A DNA stretch of 23,432 nt from a virus, in IMG/VR virus record IMGVR_UViG_3300034283_001199, positions 1 through 23,432 of that record, one strand, 5' to 3'. Positions 14,757 to 22,208 of this stretch are shown piece after piece (position 1 is the first letter of the stretch; each line of letters begins with the position of its first letter). The translations under genes were made by a program, and so were the position numbers. The notes beneath the pieces were generated by a model. That model saw nothing but the letters and a program-made list of their open reading frames with translations, was not told the origin of the DNA and ran no database searches.

Positions 14757-15374
14757 TTACGAAGCCCGAGTCCGAATCAGAGCGAGAACGGCCGAGCCGG
14801 TCGTCGCACCGGCACTCGCCGCATAACCGATGACACCGATGCCGTTGTCGTTGGCACCAGCGGTGCTGGACGACAGCGGGGACACCGTGACGCGGCCAGC
14901 CGTGGTTGATGTGCTGGCTGCAGCAGTCACCACCGACAGAGCCGAGCGGACGGCAACGTCCGAACCGGAGAGAGCAACCGACACTTCGGTCGGGCCATCA
15001 ACCGTCACCCAGAACACATCGTTGTTGGCAACGCCACCGGCCGGGAGGAACTCGTCCACCACACCAACGAGCGCCTCGTTGGTCACCGAAGCGTAGCCAT
15101 CAGCCGCGCCGTAAAGCGCCTTGCCCGTGCCCGCCAGACGAACAACTCGCTTGGGCAGCAAGGCCGCACCCGAGGTGTTACGAACAGCGATGCAGACCTT
15201 GCGACGATTGCTGCGGACCTGACCGTTGACGGGGTTCACATCCGTGAACTCCTTCACACAGCCCACCCAGTTGTCGCCGTACGAGCCAGACGAGAGGCCG
15301 TACAAACTATCATTGACACCATCCAGGCCAAGCGTCTGGCCCAGACCGAACGGAGGATCAGCTTGCAGTCCCAT
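14757..15374 (-). CDS. Probable capsid decoration/head protein, 205 aa
   Basis: The gene follows the major capsid gene by 18 bp and ends just before tandem terminators, a usual place for a head decoration (cement) protein. The sequence is beta-rich and Gly/Ala/Thr/Val-rich: RRKVCIAVRNTSGAALLPKR, ALVGVVDEFLPAGGVANNDV, FWVTVDGPTEVSVALSGSDV, and a C-terminus GAVLALIRTRAS-like strand. Such compositions and the GAALLPKRVVRL pattern are common in small head proteins that sit on the capsid lattice. No enzymatic motif is present. The start is the ATG at 15374. AAAGGA lies upstream, but the spacer is long and contains the palindrome GACTATAGTC (15387-15378). Function rests mainly on position. Confidence 0.7.
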   Translation of the reverse strand: MGLQADPPFGLGQTLGLDGVNDSLYGLSSGSYGDNWVGCVKEFTDVNPVNGQVRSNRRKVCIAVRNTSGAALLPKRVVRLAGTGKALYGAADGYASVTNEALVGVVDEFLPAGGVANNDVFWVTVDGPTEVSVALSGSDVAVRSALSVVTAAASTSTTAGRVTVSPLSSSTAGANDNGIGVIGYAASAGATTGSAVLALIRTRAS

Positions 15375-15392
15375 TTTGACTATAGTCCTTTC

Positions 15393-16514
15393 TCAGGCGG
15401 TGATGATTTTGAAGAAGTTACGCGGCGACTTGAACTTCAAGTTGCCGAGCGTCGAAACAACGTAGCGATACTGCTGGGTGATTTCGTCATAGAACGGACC
15501 TTCTGAATTCATCAGCTGGCCTTCCATGCAGAGCAGTTCAATGTTGCCCACAGACAGGCCATAGCCGGTGCCCGCAGGAACAGAACCTTCGCTCGCGATT
15601 TCCACCCCGTCCAGTTCAAACACATCGGTGAAACCATAGGATCGCAGGCCGTTAGTACGGCTGACAATCACACGCTCCTTGGAGTCCAGCGTGTTGAGGA
15701 AGTCGATGTAGCTGCGTCGATCAAACAGCAGCATGTCAACTTGATCGTCCTTGCTATCGTTCCGGCGGGTCTGATGAATCGCCTCGCGAACAGCCTTCAC
15801 GCAGTTGGCGGACCAAGTGTTCCCGGTCGCATTGAAGTAGGTGCTAAGACCCTGGACAATCACAGGCGTGAAGAAATCAAACTCAGGATCGGCCGAGCCG
15901 TTGGGCCAGACGCCCGTCGTCTGCGAACCGCCGTACGCACCCAGGACGGTCGAAAGACCGGCGTAGGTATCGGACGGTGCGTAGAACGGGTCAGCATCGT
16001 TGCGAGCGCGAGCCGCGCCGGTGGAGATGTTGATCGTCTGCGGCGTAGCGGCCAAGCCCATGAAACTTTCGATGCCATGGAAGCGGAGTTCGTTGCCCGC
16101 AGCATAGCCGTCGATTGTCCATTCCTTTGCAAGGTACTGCTCCATGCTAGTAAGCAGGCGGCTCGCCATCTTACCAGCGACGTTTACAAGAGCCTGAGCC
16201 GAACGGTTCTCAAGCATCTCCTTCTTGTAAATCGCGTCGGAAGCCTGCGCACCCCGGAATTCAAGCTCCGCTCGCTTCCAGAGGTTCTGGCGAGCGAAGG
16301 TCCGTGGCGTTTCTCCGTTATTCCCCGATGGCGTGTGATTTCTGTACTGGATTTCCCAATCGAAACCCCTGCCTGACATGTTGGTGCGGATCTGGCCCGA
16401 GCCTTCCAGAGCGGCAAACAACTTGTACTTACGAAGCGATGCTACTTCTTCTTCCCGAAGATGGTTTACAATGGTCGTAGCAATAGACCTTGCCCAGTCA
16501 GTCGAACTGCTCAT
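15393..16514 (-). CDS. Major capsid protein, 373 aa
   Basis: The gene lies immediately after a scaffold-like gene and before a probable decoration gene, the standard head module. The protein fits a HK97-fold capsid subunit: a helical N-terminal part (ARSIATTIVNHLREEEVASL), an extended arm, a long spine-helix region (DAIYKKEMLENRSAQALVNV, then AGKMASRLLTSMEQYLAKEW), an axial part with QVDMLLFDRRSYIDFLNTLD, and a C-terminus with beta strands (YRYVVSTLGNLKFKSPRNFF). The segment GIESFMGLAATPQT is also characteristic of capsid proteins of this kind. Hundreds of copies form the shell. The ATG at 16514 overlaps the scaffold stop by one base (TGATG), so the two are coupled. Confidence 0.86.
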   Translation of the reverse strand: MSSSTDWARSIATTIVNHLREEEVASLRKYKLFAALEGSGQIRTNMSGRGFDWEIQYRNHTPSGNNGETPRTFARQNLWKRAELEFRGAQASDAIYKKEMLENRSAQALVNVAGKMASRLLTSMEQYLAKEWTIDGYAAGNELRFHGIESFMGLAATPQTINISTGAARARNDADPFYAPSDTYAGLSTVLGAYGGSQTTGVWPNGSADPEFDFFTPVIVQGLSTYFNATGNTWSANCVKAVREAIHQTRRNDSKDDQVDMLLFDRRSYIDFLNTLDSKERVIVSRTNGLRSYGFTDVFELDGVEIASEGSVPAGTGYGLSVGNIELLCMEGQLMNSEGPFYDEITQQYRYVVSTLGNLKFKSPRNFFKIITA

Positions 16515-17530
16515 CAGATAACTCCATCGTTAGCGAGTTGGCTTTTCAGCCGGTCCTCAAAACTCATCCGCGCGCGCGGTGCCCGCGGTTCCGTAGTTCC
16601 TGCACTTCGATTCGGAGTGCGTGTTGCGCGCTCGCGAAGGAACTGCATGTTCTGTTCTGCAACGGGGTCGGCCTGGGGGACAGGAGGGGCAGGGGGGGCC
16701 ATCTGAGGCTGAGCCTGCATCTGCTGCATCTGCTGATAGCGCATGTTCAACAGGTCGCGCTGCAGCATGCCGGTCGCGTACTTCCAGCGGTCATTGGCCG
16801 ACTGGATGCCAAGCTGCTGTGCTTGGGCGATGTACTGCGAGATCGCCTGACCTTCCCGGGTGGGATTGCCCTGCTGGTCGTAGAGCCAGTCGGCGTTCTG
16901 ACGCTCCAGATCCTGCACGTAGTTCTGCGTCTGGTACTGGCTGAGATGGTTCTGCACCATCTCCTGAGCCTTCTGGATCGCGACCTGCTCAACGAAGGGC
17001 TTGAGCGTGTTCTCGGGATCGGTCACCAGCTTGCGGGCGAAGTCCGCCGTGTAGCTCTGGTATTCCCTGAGAGCCTGCTGGGCCTCATAGGGAGCGTCCT
17101 GCGAGATCACTTCCTTGCCCGTGGCCGGGTCGCGGACGATGTAGCTCTTCCACGTATCCTTGACCTGCGGCGGCGACCACCACTTCGGAGCTTCGGGTTC
17201 CTTCGGCTTGGCAGCTTCGGCCTGAGACTTCTGCCACTGCTGGTATGCCGCCTTGTTGCGGATGTAGTCAGTGGTGTCAGGAATCAACGACTGGAACTGC
17301 TGCAGCTGCCGCTGGGTTTCCCCGTAGCCGTTGTAGGCCCGATAGAGGTTCTGGGCGATTGAGAGATCGTCCTGACCCTGGAAGTCCGGCAGGTGCCGGA
17401 AAGCAGAGTAGGGGGTATCAAAGCCGGGAGTAGAAGTCTCGGAACCGGCCGTATCCTGCGAGGGCGCATCGTAGCTTGTCTCAGCTACGGGAGCTTCCTG
17501 CGTCTGGATGTCTGGTGTTTCGTCTGACAT
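16514..17530 (-). CDS. Capsid scaffold-like protein, 338 aa
   Basis: The protein is acidic and disordered at its N-terminus (SDETPDIQTQEAPVAETSYD), helical and Gln-rich in the middle (YGETQRQLQQFQSLIPDTTD; AQEMVQNHLSQYQTQNYVQD), Pro/Gln-rich at about 270-295, and basic at the C-terminus with a short helix (MSFEDRLKSQLANDGVI). This plan, with a basic C-terminal helix that binds capsid protein, is that of internal scaffolding proteins, and the gene lies right before the capsid gene with a one-base overlap. It would guide shell assembly and be released. No protease triad is visible. The start is the ATG at 17530 with AAAGGA five bases upstream. Confidence 0.8.
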   Translation of the reverse strand: MSDETPDIQTQEAPVAETSYDAPSQDTAGSETSTPGFDTPYSAFRHLPDFQGQDDLSIAQNLYRAYNGYGETQRQLQQFQSLIPDTTDYIRNKAAYQQWQKSQAEAAKPKEPEAPKWWSPPQVKDTWKSYIVRDPATGKEVISQDAPYEAQQALREYQSYTADFARKLVTDPENTLKPFVEQVAIQKAQEMVQNHLSQYQTQNYVQDLERQNADWLYDQQGNPTREGQAISQYIAQAQQLGIQSANDRWKYATGMLQRDLLNMRYQQMQQMQAQPQMAPPAPPVPQADPVAEQNMQFLRERATRTPNRSAGTTEPRAPRARMSFEDRLKSQLANDGVI

Positions 17531-17606
17531 GTATTTCCTTTCGGGGGAGGGTCTACATAGTCAGTGTCCTGTTTCTCCTATTTTGTTACGGGGTAGGGAC
17601 TTATTG

Positions 17607-17852
17607 TTAGCGCGGTGCAGCCGGGATGTACATCCAGTGCGTGAAACTGCTCAGAGATTGGTTGAGGTCACCGCCCCAGTCCACCGATTGCCCGTCACGC
17701 TTGCCGACCACAAACGGGTGCAACTCGTCGGCATCGTCGTACCACAACACCAACTTGCCATTGGGTGGAAGTTCTTGGCCCACCTTAACCCATTGCTCTT
17801 CTTCGCACCTGCAATCGTCCGTACCAGCAGAGTCGCAGCATCTGTTTTGCAT
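17607..17852 (-). CDS. DUF551-like small protein with Cys-rich N-terminus, 81 aa
   Basis: The start chosen is the ATG at 17852, preceded by AAGGAG nine bases upstream; longer forms of the frame have no such site. The N-terminus, MQNRCCDSAGTDDCRCEEEQ, is followed by W and VKVGQELPPNGKLVLWYDD. The C-terminus SSFTHWMYIPAAPR matches the DUF551 signature, in which a W...V...LP..G..V motif opens the domain and HWM.LP.PP closes it. DUF551 proteins are common in phages and of unknown function. Four cysteines in the first 15 residues are an addition that could bind a metal. It stands between the ADP-ribosyltransferase gene and the scaffold gene, with short gaps on both sides. Confidence 0.75.
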   Translation of the reverse strand: MQNRCCDSAGTDDCRCEEEQWVKVGQELPPNGKLVLWYDDADELHPFVVGKRDGQSVDWGGDLNQSLSSFTHWMYIPAAPR

Positions 17853-17907
17853 AGCAATAGGCTCCTTAGTGGGGCGCCATTCTATCTGCGCTGCCGCGGG
17901 GGCGCAA

Positions 17908-18774
17908 TTAGTTATTTTGCCCGGGAGCAGTTTGCCCGCTTGCGGCACCAGCGGCAAGCGGGGCCATCAACCCGTACTTGCGCAGGATGCGGATCTGGTC
18001 TTCGGTGCCGGGGAACATCACGTAGTTGCGAGAACCAGAGCCAGCGGAACGGGACACGCCGTCCAGGTATTTCAGTCCTGGAATTCCAGCATCTCTTAAC
18101 TCCGCTGCCCCGGCAGGATCTTGCGCTAGCTTTTGTAATGCCCTTTCAACGCGGTCGATGTCGGTGCCATACGCTGGCTTAGCGTATTCGCCTGGTCGCA
18201 CGCGGCGAATGAAGTCTAGGGAGCTTTGGTCGATGTCCCTTGGGCTGACCGCACGCAGAACTTCAGCCGCTTTAGCTCCGACACCACCCGCGGGGGCGGT
18301 CGGTCGGTCCCAATTGAGTAGGGCTTCTTCTGGATGCGCTATCTCCACTTCGTACACCTTGCCGGGGACTTTTGTTGCCTCGTCGGCGCGGCGGCGAACA
18401 TCAGAGAACGCTGCAGAGGCTTTCTCTAGTTGACTTTGGAAAGGGTTGTCCTCTAGCAACCGACCCGGATTCAGCCGCCTCCATTCGCCTTCCTTTGTTG
18501 AGGTCGTCAGAAAGTCTTGGTACACCTGGGCGTATTCGTCTGAGAGCGGCCACGGAAGCGGTATTTCCTCGTCGGCAGACAAGATATCTCTGTAGTGTTG
18601 GGCAACGCCCTCGTCGCCTGCAAAGTACAATCCATGCCCGTACGCCTGCAGCCCCTCGCCAGTGCCGATCTTGCTGGCATCGAACTTGTTGAAGTCATAC
18701 GGGCTACCGTGATAGGCGCGGATGACTTGGCGGATCGCATCGCCGGATGCGTCTAGCTGGCTGGGCGTGGGCAT
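17908..18774 (-). CDS. ADP-ribosyltransferase of the polyvalent-protein type, 288 aa
   Basis: The N-terminal region contains AYHGSPYDFNKFDASKIGTG (residues 20-39) and EGLQAYGHGLYFAGDEGVAQ (40-59), followed by HYRD. This is the ART-PolyVal signature: His22 of YHGS and Tyr50 of GLYFA fit the NAD-binding H-Y pair. Further support comes from GKVYEVEIAHPEEALLNWDR in the middle and from LRDAGIPGLKYLDGVSRSAG with SRNYVMFPG near the end. Such domains transfer ADP-ribose from NAD to protein or nucleic acid, and in phages are often parts of large injected proteins. Here it is a separate gene of about 290 aa. The third catalytic position is not assigned. A one-base overlap (TGATG) links it to the preceding gene; the target is unknown. 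Confidence 0.85.
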   Translation of the reverse strand: MPTPSQLDASGDAIRQVIRAYHGSPYDFNKFDASKIGTGEGLQAYGHGLYFAGDEGVAQHYRDILSADEEIPLPWPLSDEYAQVYQDFLTTSTKEGEWRRLNPGRLLEDNPFQSQLEKASAAFSDVRRRADEATKVPGKVYEVEIAHPEEALLNWDRPTAPAGGVGAKAAEVLRAVSPRDIDQSSLDFIRRVRPGEYAKPAYGTDIDRVERALQKLAQDPAGAAELRDAGIPGLKYLDGVSRSAGSGSRNYVMFPGTEDQIRILRKYGLMAPLAAGAASGQTAPGQNN

Positions 18775-19649
18775 CAGTATTGCCTTATGTAGTCGCCGGG
18801 GCGGGTGTTGTAGTCGGCCTGTGGTGACGGAGCGAGTTCTGGGATCAGATTCGATAGCAGGGGGATGCCGTAAGCAGGCGAGATCAGTGCTTGGCCAGTG
18901 CCGAACTCAGTGAGCAGTGCCCCGAGAGCGCTCTTGCCTGCACGGGCCGCGCGGACTGCGTGCCCCAAGCCGTTCAACGGATCCAGAACAGAATCCATCC
19001 CAGTGCCCAGAATCATCGCAGCGGTCTTCGGCACACCGGCAGCATGGAGAGAATCAGAAGCTGACAGCTGGAGATCCGCGGCCTGTTGCTGGGAGACTCC
19101 TGAGACGATGTCATCCCAGGCTGCGGGGGCGATGTTCGCAGGTCGCTGGCCGCGCATCTGCCTCGCTTGTTCCGCCACATCCACAACTGTCGGAGTTCCC
19201 TTGGGGACCATCCCCGCCGCCTCGGCTCCATAGAGGGTGGCAGTGTTGAGGGCGCTGTCGAACTGCTTCTTAGCGTTGGGGTAGGGATTGCCTTCGGGAT
19301 CTACCCAGTTAGCGAGACGTTGACTGCTCGCCACGGCCATCTGGGGCACGGCGCTGAACGCTGCCGCCGCGTTGTACAAGGGTGCGCCGGGAGCCAATAC
19401 TCCTCGCCAATGGTAGGGCGACTTGAGCGAATCCAACTCACCGCGCTCATAGCTACCTATCTCTGACGCTATCCGCGGATCGATCTTGGCTCTGTCTGCT
19501 GGCGTGGGGTGGAGAGTAGCAAGACGCTGAAGCAACTTCTCCTGGCGTTGCTTGTCGGCCCACTCCTTCTGCGAGTCCATTTCGTAGCCAGCTACGCTAC
19601 GCGCCAACCGGCCGGGAAGGTTGTAGAGGGAGTCTAATGGCTCAGCCAT
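18774..19649 (-). CDS. Probable internal virion protein, unknown family, 291 aa
   Basis: The N-terminus is helical and charged (SQKEWADKQRQEKLLQRLAT). The middle contains GAPLYNAAAAFSAVPQMAVA and TPTVVDVAEQARQMRGQRPA. The last third is Ala/Gly/Leu-rich with moderately hydrophobic helices (AAMILGTGMDSVLDPLNGLG; KSALGALLTEFGTGQALISP; YGIPLLSNLIPELAPSP), the kind of sequence seen in phage proteins that enter or cross the host envelope with the DNA. No definite transmembrane segment or enzyme motif is seen. The ATG at 19649 has AAAGGA upstream, and the stop overlaps the ADP-ribosyltransferase start by one base. Coupling suggests a shared function, possibly co-injection. Function is unknown. Confidence 0.7.
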   Translation of the reverse strand: MAEPLDSLYNLPGRLARSVAGYEMDSQKEWADKQRQEKLLQRLATLHPTPADRAKIDPRIASEIGSYERGELDSLKSPYHWRGVLAPGAPLYNAAAAFSAVPQMAVASSQRLANWVDPEGNPYPNAKKQFDSALNTATLYGAEAAGMVPKGTPTVVDVAEQARQMRGQRPANIAPAAWDDIVSGVSQQQAADLQLSASDSLHAAGVPKTAAMILGTGMDSVLDPLNGLGHAVRAARAGKSALGALLTEFGTGQALISPAYGIPLLSNLIPELAPSPQADYNTRPGDYIRQY

Positions 19650-19658
19650 GCGTATCCT

Positions 19659-19922
19659 TTACCACTTAACTTTGTCAGCCCAGTACGCCGCAGACATCTT
19701 GCCCTTGGCGATGTTGCTGGCATGGCGGGCTTTGAACGCCTCGTTCCGCGCAGACCCATCCGGGGAACCCTGCACACCCTGCTGGCCGAAGCGGATCAAC
19801 CGCTCCTCGTCACCTGACTTGGCCAATACCATGTGCGACTTATCCGGGTGATTGGGAGTCCGCACAGGACGATTGGGCAGTAACTGCCGCACGCGGTCGC
19901 CGTCGCTATCCATCATTCGCAC
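19659..19922 (-). CDS. Small conserved basic phage protein, up to 87 aa
   Basis: The core reads DKSHMVLAKSGDEERLIRFG, then QQGVQGSPDGSARNEAFKAR, ending HASNIAKGKMSAAYWADKVKW. The pattern IRFGQQGV ... FKARHA.NIAKGKMS.A.WA..VKW recurs in small proteins of many phages whose function is unknown. It is basic, compact and without membrane segments. Three starts are possible: GTG at 19922, ATG at 19916 and ATG at 19913; none has a good ribosome binding site. The ATG at 19916 overlaps the stop of a 12-codon reading frame that itself overlaps the upstream gene, so re-initiation is possible. It is followed 9 bp later by the 291-aa gene. Confidence 0.78.
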   Translation of the reverse strand: MRMMDSDGDRVRQLLPNRPVRTPNHPDKSHMVLAKSGDEERLIRFGQQGVQGSPDGSARNEAFKARHASNIAKGKMSAAYWADKVKW

Positions 19923-19943
19923 CAGTCGTCGTCAAAGAGGAAG

Positions 19944-20597
19944 TCAAACATCTTCCCACCGGCCGTTGACAAGCCTGCGAGTAGTAACACCCGTTTGTAA
20001 CTGCTTCTGGAGGATGCGATCCTTCTCCCGCTCCCTTTGTTCCATGGCCAGCCGCTGAAGGAGAGCCTCTTGGCGCATAGCTTCCATTTCCATCTCATGT
20101 GCCATCCGGCGCTGCTCGCGCATCTGCGCCACGCGGGAGTCGTTCTCGTCTTGGATGGCACCCGTGACATCGCTGATCATGCCGCCCAGGTGCCTTGCCT
20201 GCGCGGAGGACACCTGTTGCGCCATAAGGGCTGGATTCATAGGTTGGCTCTGGGAGTAGGGCTGCATGTTGAACGGGCGTCTAGCGTCCTGCTGGGGGGC
20301 TTCTTGGGCATTTGGCTGCGCGGCAGGTTGTGGTGCAGCTTGGGACTGGAAGGGATTGCGCCCTTGGCTCTTGCGGGCGTTGCGAGCGATGAGGAGTCTT
20401 TGAGCCTCGGCGCGCACTGCTGGGTCTGAGCTTTTCAGACGCTCTTGGATGTCAGCATCAAACTCAGCTTCTTCGCCCCACCAACTAGCATCTGCTGACA
20501 GGCCATCGCTGGCCGTCCGCCCTTTGCCAAATGCCCCTGGTGCGGAGCGGCGAAACAGCCGCTGCTGTTCTCCAAACCATCCTGGTAAGTCGGCCAT
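19944..20597 (-). CDS. Gln/Ala-rich coiled-coil phage protein, 217 aa
   Basis: The start is the ATG at 20597 (MADLPGWFGEQQRLFRRSAP), with AGGAGG six bases upstream. The frame stays open for another 48 codons, but the next ATG (20741) has no ribosome binding site and its extension looks non-coding. Residues about 75-125 are low complexity (Gln/Ala/Pro). Residues about 140-205 form a long charged coiled coil (RVAQMREQRRMAHEMEMEAM, then RQEALLQRLAMEQREREKDR). The protein ends RRLVNGRWEDV. It is the first gene of the late block after a long non-coding stretch. An internal virion or assembly role is plausible but not shown by any motif. Confidence 0.75.
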   Translation of the reverse strand: MADLPGWFGEQQRLFRRSAPGAFGKGRTASDGLSADASWWGEEAEFDADIQERLKSSDPAVRAEAQRLLIARNARKSQGRNPFQSQAAPQPAAQPNAQEAPQQDARRPFNMQPYSQSQPMNPALMAQQVSSAQARHLGGMISDVTGAIQDENDSRVAQMREQRRMAHEMEMEAMRQEALLQRLAMEQREREKDRILQKQLQTGVTTRRLVNGRWEDV

Positions 20598-20743
20598 CGA
20601 TGCCCTCCTACTAGGCAAGTGCCCCGCGGCGACAGCGGACACGCAGAGGGCTGGAAAACAGGGCAGGCTGGCTGGCGACACGCGGCGTTTTCGGGTTTCG
20701 CGAAACTGGGATGTGTCGTCGGAGAGGGGAAAAAGCGACATGT

Positions 20744-20773
20744 GGGGGCTAGGGGAGGGAAAAAATCCAGGGG
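20744..20773 (+). other. G-rich tract with four G-runs
   Basis: On the plus strand, runs of five, four, three and four guanines follow each other with loops of 3, 1 and 10 bases. Runs of seven and six guanines follow at about 20803-20818. The tract covers the end of the proposed 62-aa gene. It could form a long-loop G-quadruplex on the plus strand, but the ten-base loop is longer than the strict motif allows. Confidence 0.35.
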
Positions 20774-20937
20774 TGGATATGACAATAATCCGCTCTCGGC
20801 CTGGGGGGGAACGGGGGGTCTTCGGCTTGTCGCCTACCCTTTCCCCCTCGTTCTAAACCGTTGCCCCGCCAGCACTTAGGGCATTCGCTCCGATTACGCA
20901 CGGGAATCACGGGAATCATCACCAAGTTGATCAACAT
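20749..20937 (-). CDS. Possible small zinc-ribbon protein, 62 aa
   Basis: The ATG at 20937 has GGAG seven bases upstream. The peptide begins MLINLVMIPVIPVRNRSECP and continues KCWRGNGLERGGKGRRQ. The VRNRSxCPKCWxGxG pattern, with a C-x2-C knuckle, is like the first half of small single zinc-ribbon proteins found in phages. The second knuckle expected in such proteins is not seen; instead the C-terminus has ADYCHIHPW, where Cys and His could complete a site. The last third is encoded by C-rich DNA with homopolymer runs, so an old frameshift or simple non-coding DNA is possible. It stands alone between the terminator of the 333-aa gene and the late block. Confidence 0.42.
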   Translation of the reverse strand: MLINLVMIPVIPVRNRSECPKCWRGNGLERGGKGRRQAEDPPFPPRPRADYCHIHPWIFSLP

Positions 20938-20978
20938 TGTTTTTCTCCGGGGCCGGTCTGGCATGCATCGCCCCTATC

Positions 20979-21045
20979 CACCCGTACACTATCCCTCTCT
21001 TGCAATCCCGTTGCATATCATCCTGGCTGTTCACCCGTACACTAT
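20979..21045 (-). repeat. Direct repeat pair ATAGTGTACGGGTG, possible operators or phage promoters
   Basis: The 14-base word ATAGTGTACGGGTG (minus strand) occurs at 21045-21032 and at 20992-20979, 53 bases apart. Similar flanking bases extend the likeness to about 20 of 24 positions. The pair lies between the terminator of the 333-aa gene and the start of the late block, in DNA without a convincing gene. A sigma70 promoter could not be fitted. Sites for a phage regulator or a phage-specific promoter are the simplest explanations. Confidence 0.5.
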
Positions 21046-21062
21046 TCCGGCGGTTCAACAAA

Positions 21063-21096
21063 ATAGCCCCCGGGGAAACTACTCCCCGGGGGCTAT
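21063..21096 (-). terminator. Rho-independent terminator of the 333-aa gene
   Basis: A perfect 14-base-pair inverted repeat, ATAGCCCCCGGGGA and its complement, encloses a six-base loop. On the minus strand the hairpin is followed by TTTTGTTG, a short U-tract that starts at the foot of the stem. The 333-aa gene ends 26 bases before it. On the plus strand no U-tract follows, so it acts leftwards. Confidence 0.85.
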
Positions 21097-21122
21097 ACGC
21101 TTGTCCGCTACTGTACGGCGGT

Positions 21123-22124
21123 CTACCTTCCCGCGTAGTATTCCCGCAACGCTTCGCGGTACGCTTCAACGTCGCCCGCTACCGCCTGCCCCCGTACCGT
21201 TTCCCGTAGGGTGGTGATGTGCCCCCGCTGCTCTGGTGTCCACGGTTCCGGGTTTGGAGTCTGGGCCGGTGTGAAGCGGTCCCGCTCCGTTCCAGCGTCT
21301 AGTGCCCCCGCGACGAATGTCCGGGGGTATTCCACGCGGCTGGTGCTGGACACCATACGGTAGGCCGTTTCAGTCTCTGCCAGTTCCTCACACCCGCCAT
21401 CCGGCACCCACCTACCGTCTACCCTCTTGCCAGTGTAGAAGAGAAAGTTAGTGGTGGACACCGGTACACTTTTCATCCGTCCATCCGTTTCAACGTGTGC
21501 CACGCCCCCGGACACTGCCACGCCTTCCATCACTACCTCTGCCATCGGCTCACCCACAATGGCGGCTCTGGCGGTAGCGTGTGAGACTGTACGGGTTTCC
21601 AGCGTCGGCCTACCCGCCCCCGGACGACGGCCCCGGATGCCGTTCCGGCTAGCCTCTTCCACTGCCATTGCCAGCGTAGCGGGGGAAGGGGCCGATAGGC
21701 TCATACTGGCGACGTAAGAGCGGTAGCGGCGCGTTGCTTTGCGTGATCCCGTGGCGGTCTGGCGGTCCCTCCAATGCATCTTCTTCAAACGGCCCCGGAC
21801 GATATGCAACGCTCGCATCCGATCGCCATATCCTACGCCCATTTCCTGCCACTGGGCGGGTGTGATCGTCCAAAGTAGCCAACGGAACAAGGCTACCGCC
21901 TCTTCAATCTCCCCGGGGCCGAAAGTACGGCCATCCTGCCCCCCCATATCCCAGCGGAATGATCGCTCAGCGTACCCGTCCACCGCCTGCCAGACTTCCA
22001 ATGTATCCCCGAAACACTTTGGGGAGAACGGTTCAACCGGTCCGGGCTTCCCCGGAATGATGGGGCAAGACTGTGCATAGGTGGAACGGATATCACGGCG
22101 GGTGGTTTTCAGACTCTTGATCAT
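21123..22124 (-). CDS. Unknown protein, 333 aa, first leftward gene
   Basis: The start chosen is the ATG at 22124 (MIKSLKTTRRDIRSTYAQSC) because GGAG lies eight bases upstream. A GTG at 22184 would add 20 residues but read through a perfect hairpin. The protein has a Trp-rich middle (VALFRWLLWTITPAQWQEMG, then RLKKMHWRDRQTATGSRKAT), a basic Gly/Arg/Pro patch (NGIRGRRPGAGRPTLETR) like an AT-hook, and a beta-like part (STTNFLFYTGKRVDGRWVPD). It ends with charged helices (TTLRETVRGQAVAGDVEAYR). I recognise no family. It is a one-gene unit with its own leader hairpin and terminator, next to the structured divergent region. A DNA-binding regulatory or replication role is possible but only inferred. 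Confidence 0.75.
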   Translation of the reverse strand: MIKSLKTTRRDIRSTYAQSCPIIPGKPGPVEPFSPKCFGDTLEVWQAVDGYAERSFRWDMGGQDGRTFGPGEIEEAVALFRWLLWTITPAQWQEMGVGYGDRMRALHIVRGRLKKMHWRDRQTATGSRKATRRYRSYVASMSLSAPSPATLAMAVEEASRNGIRGRRPGAGRPTLETRTVSHATARAAIVGEPMAEVVMEGVAVSGGVAHVETDGRMKSVPVSTTNFLFYTGKRVDGRWVPDGGCEELAETETAYRMVSSTSRVEYPRTFVAGALDAGTERDRFTPAQTPNPEPWTPEQRGHITTLRETVRGQAVAGDVEAYREALREYYAGR

Positions 22125-22147
22125 GACTGTCTCTCCGTTGGTTACGT

Positions 22148-22167
22148 TGGCCAGTATCTGCTGGCCA
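22148..22167 (-). promoter_or_regulatory. Hairpin or operator in the leader of the 333-aa gene
   Basis: TGGCCAG and CTGGCCA form a perfect seven-base-pair inverted repeat around a six-base loop. It ends 23 bases before the chosen ATG at 22124. It may be an operator or a leader RNA hairpin that influences translation. Confidence 0.5.
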
Positions 22168-22208
22168 CGGTTGAAATGTATCACTTACTATCGGCCGGGG
22201 GAAGGGTG

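Noticed and set aside
17531-17606. Promoter ahead of the scaffold gene
   Set aside because: TATGTA can serve as a -10, but no -35 is found at 16-18 bases upstream.
19944-20741. 265-aa version of the coiled-coil protein starting at 20741
   Set aside because: No ribosome binding site at 20741 and the extra 48 residues look non-coding, whereas the ATG at 20597 has AGGAGG at ideal spacing.
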